Assembly (NCBI GenBank): GCA_025677815.1
Contig: JAIXMP010000017.1
Coordinates: forward strand, 496,001 to 560,000
Source of the DNA: Phascolomyces articulosus
Lineage: Eukaryota > Mucoromycota > Mucoromycetes > Mucorales > Lichtheimiaceae
Length of the DNA: 64,000 bases
Reading direction: 5' to 3'
The notes under the pieces were generated by a model. The model did no database searches and was not told the origin of the DNA. It saw nothing but the letters and a program-made list of their open reading frames with translations. Position 1 is the stretch's first letter. Each line of letters begins with the position of its first letter. Position numbers and translations under genes: made by a program. Positions 23,236 to 32,900 of this stretch are shown here, one piece after another.

Positions 23236-23765
23236 TATTTTCTCCCTCCATTATTATAATATCTTTGTTGGTAAAATGGTAAGAGTAAAAAAAAACCTCT
23301 TCCCAATTAAGATTGTGATGTTTGTTATTGCTCACGACACACTTTTTTGCATAGAATACCTATCCGCACAACAGTAATAATAACAAGTGGAAGTGTTTTT
23401 AATTCTTGAATTCCAACAGGTGGATTCTTTTTTTTTCAATTCACAGGTTGATCCAAATATGGCAACATGACTTCGTCATGGTCGTTACATTACCATAAAC
23501 ATTCTTTTTCATGTGTTATATTTTGGAAAGACAAACACTAAGGAAAAACAAAAGTAACAGATATATTTCGAAAAAAAAAGCGAAAACTAGAAAGGAACAC
23601 CAAGCATATACTTGAGTATATCAATTAGCAACAAGAAGATGGTTCCAATTGAATGAGATTCGATACAATTATATATCAAGGATCATCAACCAACTAATCC
23701 ACACTCACATATTATTGCAATCACAATAGGCGGTAAAAAATATACAGTTATCAATATCAATTTAT
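23236..23765. other. intergenic region
   Basis: AT-rich sequence between the right palindrome flank and the 3' end of the next family member. Nothing else recognised. Confidence 0.4.
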
Positions 23766-24620
23766 TTATGCAATACTTCCATAATCTCTTTCTAAAACTA
23801 CATGCTCTTCCTCAACATCTGGCCAATAAATGATACCAGCTCGTGTACCAAAATCTATCTGGGAAAATAGCATGATTTCAATTAGAGCAATATTAAATGA
23901 TAAAACTGTCGTAGTGGGTGCGCTCATCCAAATATGCGAAGACATCTTTCTGTCCCACTGAAGAAAAAGATATTGGAATATCGTGTTGATTGGCATCACT
24001 GTTGTAAAACATAAGAGGAGAAGGAACAATGGCATATCCCAAAGATTGATCACTGTACCATCCGATGTCTTGGTTGAATTGTCGACAAGGAAAAATAGAA
24101 AACGAGATGCAAAGATAAAAAGAACAAGGTGGATATAAGGGAATGGTTTGTCTACTGAAATAGAAGAACCATTCGCTGCATATGCAGCTATCGTATAGAC
24201 CAAGGATAAAACGAGATAGACCCACTTGAACTTGTATCTGGATAAGGGAAGAGTAAATAAAGTTGGACGCTTTTCTTCTTCTTTATCCTCGCCTTCTTCT
24301 TGCTGCCGCTGCTGCTGTTGTTGTCTCTGGTGACGCATACTTTTCTTGAAAATAATATAGTACCATCGACCCACAGTTAAGATCAGGATGACTTTGATAA
24401 AGATAAAAATTATAAGTGGCTCAAAGAAAAACATGGACTCATCAGATTCAGATGATTGTTGCGTATAATAAAGACACGCCCCATCGTACATCCATGCGGT
24501 GATAGCTAGAAGCCATATAGGATAATAGTTGCGAAAGTGTTTTCTTTTTGTTTTCGAATAAAAGATGGCAAAAACTGGTATCCGAAGTATAGCAACAAGC
24601 GTATTGAAATTGACAAACAT
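23766..24620 (-). CDS. multi-TM membrane protein, island family member 3
   Basis: Single exon, 284 residues from the ATG at 24620 (MFVNFNTLVAILRIPVFAIF). This start is chosen because it aligns with the starts at 12324 and 10785; the frame is open further upstream to 24836 but that part matches the non-coding upstream block of member 2. About seven hydrophobic segments are visible. A Gln/Arg-rich stretch (QRQQQQQRQQEEGEDKEEE) fills the loop that is acidic in member 2. PLSRYKFKWVYLVLSLVY, LCFTTVMPINTIFQYLFLQW and IIYWPDVEEE match the paralogues. Function unknown. Confidence 0.8.
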   Translation of the reverse strand: MFVNFNTLVAILRIPVFAIFYSKTKRKHFRNYYPIWLLAITAWMYDGACLYYTQQSSESDESMFFFEPLIIFIFIKVILILTVGRWYYIIFKKSMRHQRQQQQQRQQEEGEDKEEEKRPTLFTLPLSRYKFKWVYLVLSLVYTIAAYAANGSSISVDKPFPYIHLVLFIFASRFLFFLVDNSTKTSDGTVINLWDMPLFLLLLCFTTVMPINTIFQYLFLQWDRKMSSHIWMSAPTTTVLSFNIALIEIMLFSQIDFGTRAGIIYWPDVEEEHVVLERDYGSIA

Positions 24621-25271
24621 AGAAAATAAGGTGAAATAAAAAGAGAATAGAAGCGAATAATAATGTATTAATAGATTTATACTGTTCAACTGTTGTGTAA
24701 TAACATGTGTAGTGTAATAACATGCTATACCACCAATGCTTGCTGAGCTTTCTTTTGAGTAACATTCTGTTTTATGGGTAAGTATATCTTTATTCCTCAT
24801 TGGTAAAATCGCAAGAAGATAAAATATTGTTACCAACGCCGTTGGAAGTATAAAATGTTTCTCACAATAAAAAAATAAGCTTTTTACATTTATACTTGTG
24901 CAACAATAACGAGCGGAAGTTGTGTTGAATTCCAGGAAATCGATTCTTTCAGTTCATGGATATACGTTCAGATTGGGTCCAAATATAGATGTATGACTTC
25001 ATCATAGCCATCAGCACTATTATTCTTCATGTATAATATCTTGGAGAAAAAGTATATAAAGAGAGAAATAGAATAACTAATTTTTGAAAATTAGAGAGTA
25101 TCCGACAAAATGAAAGAAACACAATAAGATAGCATTTGCTGAAGAGCATATTTTCCGAATCCGACGTTGGATCTAATATTAAAACCTGGAACATATTATG
25201 TCCGCATGATTTTTGTACTGCGTCTGACATTGGCTGTTGAAAACTTTTTTTTTCAAGTGATAACATATTAG
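24621..25271. other. upstream region of member 3
   Basis: Contains the shared upstream block (minus strand, about 24741-24776). Toward 25200-25270 it approaches the start of a diverged copy of the segment from 19480 onward. No gene visible. Confidence 0.5.
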
Positions 25272-25907
25272 AAAGGGGGGCTGTAGTAAAAAAAACTAGA
25301 TTGGTTGCTAAAGGGCTACCCATATTTTAGTTGATTGCGTGCATCCAAGAGATTTTAATTGTGGAGAACCCTTTAATAATAACATATGTAGTATATAATA
25401 AGAATTTCTATATAGGTAAAATTTGAGCAATCATATAAACAGTTTATGGGGGCAAGAGCCTTTGAAAAATACGTCGTGGATGAATAAAATCATTCTTTGA
25501 CTTCGCAAAGATGTGTGGATGATAATCTTGCACTTCTTGTATCAAATATTAAACTGGACACCAAGTACCAACAAAGAATCACTACAACTTTTGCCAAAAT
25601 ATCACAAAAAAGAAGGATGTTGAAATCGTAAACTTTGATAAATACAAATTATATGTTTATGTATTTCTATTTTTATAAAGAAAACTAACCTAAGGTAATA
25701 CAAGGTTGAAACTATTGTAAATTGGTCCAAAGCTGAGGAAACTTTTTGGCTTTTCATGTTACTTCAAATACAAGTTCTAGCACCACCAACACCTTTGGAA
25801 TCTGTCACCACTTCTACCAACGATTCGTCCCTAAAGTTATCTAACAAAAGCAAAATATCAACAGAAGATGATAAAAAAAGTATCTCAAACATATGCGACG
25901 ATCTTAA
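25272..25907 (+). pseudogene. decayed 5' part of a gene B relative
   Basis: Nucleotide similarity to about 19482-20459 in the same orientation, with a deletion of roughly 350 bp that removes the first exon. Recognisable pieces correspond to EKYV...DNL...LVSNIKLD, then the intron, then WSKAEE and a Ser/Thr/Pro stretch (PPTPLESVTTSTNDSSLKLS). Stop codons interrupt it (for example the TAA after GTCGTGGATGAA). It ends abruptly at about 25907, where a piece of the membrane-protein family begins. Confidence 0.6.
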
Positions 25908-26553
25908 CATTGAATTCAATGAGTCCATGTCTTTCTTTGTACCACTTAGAACTTTTATTTTAACCAGTCACCCTGATCTTAGCTACGGTTCTGTGGTATT
26001 ATAATATGTTCATGAAAAGCATAAGTAAGCAACAACACGTCCAGCAAGCCAAACAGCCAGAGGAAAACGGCATGGACAGACCTCCAACTTTCTTTGATAT
26101 CCCATTATCCAGATACAAATTCAGGTCAGTTTATCTTGCCTTTTCACTCGTATTCATTTTCATTTCCTACACATACAACTACTCCGCTGTCGCAGCAGAA
26201 ACTCCATTCCTTCATATCCGAATCGTTGTTTCCAACTATGCAAGTGAACGTATCTTTTTTCTTTTCAAAAATCAACAAAAAAGTCTGATGGTGCAATTAT
26301 CAACCCCTGGAATATATCATCATTCCTCGTATTTTTATGTATTGCGACAGCAATGCCTTTAAACAGCGTCCTCCAACTCATTTTTCTCTTTTGGAATTAT
26401 ACATAGGGTTCATTCAATTGGATGAGCAATCCCACTACTTCAGTTGTGTCATGACATTTTACTTTGGTTGAAGTCATGATAATATTCCATATGTATTACT
26501 GCACACGAGCAGATCTCGTTTATTGGCCAAATTTTGAAGAGAATAGGTTATAA
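25908..26553 (+). pseudogene. decayed membrane-protein family copy
   Basis: The remnant begins in the middle of the family (FNESMSFFVPL, aligned to DETMSFFES of member 2). It then carries RPPTFFDIPLSRYKFRSVYL, IHIRI-like and PGIYHHSSY segments and ends with VYWPNFEENRL and a stop at 26553, as in member 1. Frameshifts and stops (for example at 26001 and after RQQCL) break it. The first third of the gene is absent, replaced by the gene B fragment. Confidence 0.65.
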
Positions 26554-27941
26554 AACAAATACATAAATAAATTGCACTGTTAATGTATGTAATTCTACTA
26601 TCTATAATTGAGATAATATATATATATATGAATTAGCTGATACCGTGTTTATTATATTTATATAGTTGATTATTCTATATATCAATTCTACTGAAATTAC
26701 AGCTTTAAAAATCACAAAAATATAGTTTACTGTTCCAGTATTTTTGTATCGCCATTTATAATCAATAATTATGATGAAATTTCCAATGATTCGTCATTCA
26801 ACAAGCTGCGAAAACTGATCGTATAGATTTTGAAACAGTATACTGAGGATGAATACTTTAAATTATTCCATTGTAAAACAAAGCACTATAAGAATGCGCA
26901 CAGTATCTTTTAAATAGGCTGCTCCTGTTCGATCTGTTACAAACTGGGTTTATTAATTTCTATAGTGGTGGTTCATATTCATATAGTACTTGCTATTAAA
27001 AATCCAAAACAGAACATATTGTTTGTAGTAGTCAAAATAATATCCAATGTCAGGGAGATAAATTGTGCATGTTTACAAAAAAAACCATGAGTTGACATAT
27101 TTGAAATACATAAACAAAAGAACCATCATACATTTGGTCTACTATTATCATTTATAATAGAATATCCTTCTCTCTCTTCGATACCTTACACAGTTTTTAT
27201 ATATGCATTGCATCAACAAAACATAGTTCCAAGTTTAATATTATTGAATTGTTCCTGCTTAATACAACTGTTACTGTCACTACATCAGCTCATTGTAAAT
27301 TTTTATTATCTCTATAAATAAACAGGAGTTTCGCAAGTAAATCAAGGTGACTATATAGACTTATTAGTAATTGTAATACAGCCGATATAGAGATACTCGT
27401 AAATATTTTGATTTTTCGAGCTGTTTTAACCTGGAACGCACTACTTCTACTGGCCCTAAATGGCTCGTTCCGTGTGTTCTGTTTGGTTATAATCAACAAG
27501 GAGGAACCAATCAATTCTTCAGCATTGATTTTACCCTTTTCGTTTTAATGATACTTACATATGTCATGTATAGCAACAGCACACCAACATTATGATACAA
27601 TTGATTGGATAACCTTTTTCAAATAATAAAAACTAAGTAGTCATTTGCCTGTTGCATTCAGTTAAAAAAGTGGGTGATTATGAACGTTTCTCACGAGTCA
27701 TTGAAAAATATAAAAGCAATCGCAAAAAAAATAAAATAAATAAAGCACTTAAGATAACTTTTTTCCTGTCAATTGCACATTCATCAGAACATCAGCACTC
27801 AATTATACCACTTTTATATTTTTTACAAGCATGACTAAAAAAGTACTTGATAATATATAGAATATCTAGTGATATATAAAAATAACGATTAGTATTTCTT
27901 CTTGACTATTCATACATTATCTCATTTAAAAAATAAAGCAA
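26554..27941. other. gene-poor AT-rich region
   Basis: No supportable gene. A short frame at 27652-27834 (VGDYERFSRVIEKYKSNRKK) is suggestive but isolated; it could be an exon linked to the lysine-rich frame that follows. Confidence 0.45.
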
Positions 27942-28112
27942 CCAAGTAGTAGTAACAAGTCATCCAATCCAAAATCACCCAAGAGTAAGAAGGTGGTTCA
28001 AGAAGAGAATCCCAAGACAACAAAAAATGCTAGCAAAAGCAATACCAAAAAGAAGGGACAATCGACTGTCGAAAAGAACGAGAGTGCTGGAACTAAAGAA
28101 GAAGTGAAGTAG
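27942..28112 (+). CDS. possible lysine/serine-rich terminal exon
   Basis: An open frame of 56 codons without its own ATG reads PSSSNKSSNPKSPKSKKVVQ, continues through KTTKNASKSNTKKKGQS and ends NESAGTKEEVK with a TAG. Such a biased, non-random composition resembles the basic C-terminal tail of a nuclear or nucleolar protein. Upstream exons could not be connected with confidence. It may be a fragment or a genuine last exon. Confidence 0.25.
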   Translation, partial: PSSSNKSSNPKSPKSKKVVQEENPKTTKNASKSNTKKKGQSTVEKNESAGTKEEVK

Positions 28113-28498
28113 TTGTAGCATGTTGGGACAACATGGCTGCTTTTTTTATCATTCATGATGCTATTAATAAAAGAAAAGAATTTCTCCCTATAATCTCTTA
28201 TTATAATAAAAAACCTTATTTTATGATTCATTATCTAAAGTGAATGAATTCTTAAAACTACTTACTCCCTTATGATAAAGTACATGGTCAAAGTCATCGA
28301 TCGATTAAATTATAAAATTCTTTATTGTTTTCCAAATATGATTTTTTTCGTATCACGAAAAAAAATACCTAACAACAACTGTTCTCCGCCTTTTATATAA
28401 ACGACGCGTTTCTGTTTTTCTTTTTTTTTCAACTTTTGTCACGACTGCCGTTCTTCTATCCCCCTCTTCATTCTCCCACTCTCTCTCCTCGACCCATC

Positions 28499-30887
28499 AT
28501 GGCATCCACGATCACTGGTTATCGAAAGAGTATATATGACAGCTTTGTATACGATCAACCAGAAACACCAAGTGATAATACATCTACTTTTGGTGGTGCA
28601 TTTTCTCCAATCGTGGATGCTGTTCGATATGCAAAAAAGGAGGGGACACGCGATTGGCAACGATTATTTGGATCTTTTTCAAAATGGACGTCGTCTGGTA
28701 GCAGTTCAACTCCAAAAAGAGTAGAGGTATTTATTCATAGTAAAAATAATGTAATTAATACAGGACGATGTGAAGAATAGAAAAATGGTACAGATCCTAA
28801 TATATATTTCAAAAAAAAAAAGGGAAATAAAATAACCAAACGACGGCCTGAAAAATTGAATTCATTAAGACGACAAGGATCCCATTTGAGCCATGATGGT
28901 GATGATAATGAGAGTACTTCATTAACACCAGTATTGGAACGTCATTCATTATACCGTGAAAATAGTTTTGAAGAACAAGAACAACAACGTCCTGTAATGT
29001 CGGTTCCTCGTTCACCATTGCGTTATCGTGAATCTATCTTTGGTTCTACAACTCAAAGTATCGACTCCAGAGCACCTACACCTTCATTAGATGGATCTGT
29101 AATTTATTCAGAAAATACTTCAAATAATGACTCTATGTATAATAATAATAATATGAATAACCAAGAAAATGATATTGAGGATTACTATGACGACGATGAC
29201 GATGATGGTGATGGGGAACAACAAATTGCAGCGGCATATAAGTCACCTCTCCGATCCAGTTTTCTCAAATCGAGACCGCTCCCTGTAGCAGCACCAATGC
29301 CATTCACGGCATCATCGATTTCTTTACGACCAGAAACATCTTATAGTACGTCAAAAACAACTGAATTGGCCCGTCTTGATAGACTTCAGGAACGACTCGA
29401 TGAAATTAGAAACATTGTAAGTATCTCCAATTTATACCTGTAAAAGAAGCACATACTCAGAGTAAAGAAGGAAGGGAGAAATAAGGAGGAAATATTTCTT
29501 ACTAACGATATAAAATTAGACAAAAACCTTAGCACAACCTATTGAAGTTTCCAAACTTGCGTCCATTGCAACAACCCAACAACAGCAGCAACAACAATAT
29601 TCACCTCATAGAATGATGGAACATCCTGCATCTTCTTCATTACGCAGCATGCGACGAGATTCGAGCATGTATTCTCTTTCAAGAAAACAATCAGTTACTT
29701 CGCACCCTTCTCCTGTACGATCACAATCTACTCCATCTTTACCACCACCAGGATCAGTGGCTGCATCTATATCAAAGTTATTTGCTGTACCAAGTTCTTC
29801 CACAACAAGTTTAGTTCGTAAACCGCGACCAGAGCCTGAACGAAAAGCAGCTGTCCCTCCTCCTCCTCCTCCTCCTCCACCACCACCGCCTCCTCCTCCA
29901 CCAGTACCCTCATCGTCCTACACTACTATGCAAAATAAGAAACGACGGGAATCTATGAATATGGTATGGATTCATGTCTACATCACGTGTAAAATAAGGG
30001 CCCACTATACCCAATTTATGTTATATATAGCTAATATAACCCATGATCTCTTTTATTTTTATTATTATAGTCACCTATCAGAAGTGCCTCATCTCGTACA
30101 ACGGCGACAGCATTATCACCAAGTACCAATAATAAGCAGACTAGATCTCGTACACCTAACAGCACAATGAGAAACGTATTAGATGATATACCCAAAGCTA
30201 AATTACGTTCGACTGAAACATTTCGGTAAGTAACAAAGATAGGGGAGAAAAGCGATTCGATATCACAAGTATAAAGTTTTGCAATACCATTAACAATGAT
30301 AAATGTTGCATAAATGCTGTAGAACACCTAATGGTAGCAGAATCAATAATAAATTTTGGAAAGAAATTCAAACTGCTAAAAACCAATCGTCAACGATGAT
30401 GGATCAACGTGAAGAAGAATCGTCTAAAAGTACACCTCTTCGATATAGGCGTTCAAGTTCTGTCAGAAAAGGCAAGGGTCCTGCTGTTTCAACGACCAGT
30501 ACAAACCAGCTCTCTAGTAGTCCATGGGAAGAAGGTGATTTTTGGACCCAAACATCACCCAATCGAGTCAGTAATTCATTCACGGATAAATTAAAACGTA
30601 TTGCTCAAGAAGAAAATGAAGAACAAGAATGGAAAAAACGATTATCATTGATAGGAACACCTGGATCATTGGGTGATGAATTGGAAGCAGCTACAAGAAA
30701 AGAACAGAAGCATATTCGAGAAAAAGAACGTGCTCAAGTAGAGTCATCATCATTTTCACTTGAACCTATCTCGGATGATGCTATGTCAGAGAGTGGATCT
30801 TCCAAAATACGTCGTATCATTGATGGTGATGAATGGACCTTTGCAGGAAAACAATACTCAGTCAATGAGAAAAAAAGAAAATTGTAA
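28499..30887 (+). CDS. low-complexity Ser/Pro-rich protein, unknown (5 exons)
   Basis: Exons 28499-28726, 28823-29416, 29520-29963, 30071-30225 and 30323-30887 close in phase to about 661 residues. The start is MASTITGYRKSIYDSFVYDQ in a ATCATGG context. An acidic cluster (DIEDYYDDDDDDGDGEQQ) lies near residue 190. A short charged helix ends exon 2 (LARLDRLQERLDEIRNI). A run of about 15 prolines begins near residue 387, a possible profilin or SH3 ligand. The C-terminal part holds FTDKLKRIAQEENEEQEWKK and a Lys-rich end. Many Ser/Arg motifs could be phosphorylated. I do not recognise a named family. Confidence 0.78.
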
Positions 30888-31126
30888 ATTCTAATAATAA
30901 TAATCTATTTTTGTTTGACAACATATTTTTTATCCCCTTTTATGCTGTTTTTATTAACTACCTAATAAAATATAAAAAAAAATAACCTACCCCTCTTTTT
31001 TTTTATACAACTTCTTGCGTATCCCCGAACTCATTTTCTATTTCGTCTCGTCATATATCTATCTATTCATTACTTAACCTTGTTTTTAATTTATTATTTT
31101 TTGACATAAAGAACATCAACATTAGA

Positions 31127-32900
31127 ATGGACTCTTCAATCTCTCCATCGTCCAATTCATCTTCATCTTTATCTAATTATTTGGATCGTGCAACGCCCAC
31201 TTCAGCTAATTTCCCAAGTAGTATTAGCCCAACGTCTGCGACACCAGCTGAAGGTGCAGTAGCACAACAACAGCCCATGCCACCTGTACCTACTCGATCA
31301 TTATCAGCAACAACACCTACCATAAGACCTCCTCCTAGTGGTGGAGGAAGTCAAACAAAACGACATAGTTTACGATCGCCACCCTCTCCTCTTCAGCATA
31401 TACCGCGTCATGGATCGTTCACTGGTAACAGCAATGGTGGCGGTAGTAATAATAGTGGCAGTAATAATAACAATAACAGCACAGTGTCGGGTGGTAGTGG
31501 AGGTGGTATTGGTATACCACTCGATCGTACAATGTCATTACAGAGCAATAATACGACTTTTACAACGTCCACCGCTTATCAACAACGACCTACCTCACCA
31601 GTGACTTCACCTAGTATACACAAATCATTAAACGCGCTAGATGCAAAATCAATCACGCTTAATATGGAAAAATCAAGTCAATTTATGCGTAGTGACGAAA
31701 CAATGATGAGTTCACCTTCTTCTCCTACCGGAACACCAGTCGGTTTTTATTTTGGATCCAATAATTCAAATAATGCAGCGAGTAGTAGTAGCGCAGCTGC
31801 GAATGTTGCAGCAGCAGCTTCCTATCATCATAATCGACATCATCCATCCACAGCTTCCGTGACAGGGGGATCTTCCGTCCATCCACCTCATCCTTATATT
31901 CGTCAAGGAAGTGTGAGCAGTATTACTGTCACAAGCAATGCAACAACACTTGTCAATAGTGGCGTCGCTTCTGCTACAGCGGCTGCTGCTGCAGCTGCTG
32001 CCGCCGCCGCTAGTGTGGCACCCCCTTCTTCTTTATCTAATCCACAAGGAGATGTTTGGCAATCATTGTGTGTTCGTGTACTTCCACTCTTTAATGGTGA
32101 AGGTGTCAAAGGGAATATCGAAGATTTAAATGAACTTTTAAGGTATGAAAAATTGGACTGTGTGAAGAAAGAGGGAGAGAGAACACGACTTCTAATTACA
32201 TTTAGTATAATCGAGTAAATGGAACTAATGGAATTTATTATACTTAAACAATCATGATCCATGTAGGCGTTGTTTGTCAGATCCAATATCACCTCAATTA
32301 TACAATGATATTGAAGGATTGCTGCGGGACGGCATGTTTACATTGAATGCAAAAATGTTGGGAGTGACGGATGAAAAACTATTGGATCGACTGGTCGAAC
32401 AATGGTCTTTCTTTTTCACATATGCATTACCTTATTTTGAAGCTGTGTTTTTACCCCTACGAACGGATATGCGATATCGATCTTTGGATGAAGCTGAAAT
32501 GTGGAATGTTCGTAATATGGCATTAAGAAGTTTTCGAGATAATGTGATTTTATTACAAACAAAGCGTTTAGAAGGTATGATAATAGTGTAAGAGAGAGAA
32601 AAGTGAAAGTCAAGTAGTAACTCCTCTTATTGTTATTCAGATGTTTTTGCAAAGTTATTTACGGATTTCGGCTCATCACAAAATCCAGCAGCAACAGCAG
32701 CAAAAATGTTACAAATGACTTCACTTTTAGCATCTGCACCGGATCATAATGAAGAAATAGAGCGGGTTCTATCGAATCTTAAAGCCAACTGGAAGATTAT
32801 GATGACAAAGGGAGATAGAAGAGGGTTTGCTGGTGTTCGTAAAGCTGGGTCTGGACAATCTTCTGAAACATCAAATCAAATTTTTGGTACATTGACATAA
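31127..32900 (+). CDS. TORC2 subunit, HbrB/Bit61 family (3 exons)
   Basis: Exons 31127-32142, 32267-32574 and 32641-32900 close in phase to about 527 residues. The first 300 residues are low-complexity Ser/Asn/Gly/Ala with poly-Ala and poly-Asn runs. The HbrB domain starts near residue 307 with DVWQSLCVRVLPLFNGEGVK and continues with CLSDPISPQLYNDIEGLLRD, YALPYFEAVFLPL and RNMALRSFRDNVILL. This family contains yeast Bit61/Bit2, Aspergillus HbrB and human PRR5 (Protor), subunits of TOR complex 2, which acts at the plasma membrane on AGC kinases and actin. The C-terminus has a helix (LQMTSLLASAPDHNEEIERV) and a Gly/Arg-rich end. Regulation is not visible. Confidence 0.9.

Noticed and set aside
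24621..24836. N-terminal extension of membrane-protein member 3
   Set aside because: The frame is open, but this stretch aligns with the non-coding upstream block of member 2; the homologous start at 24620 is preferred.
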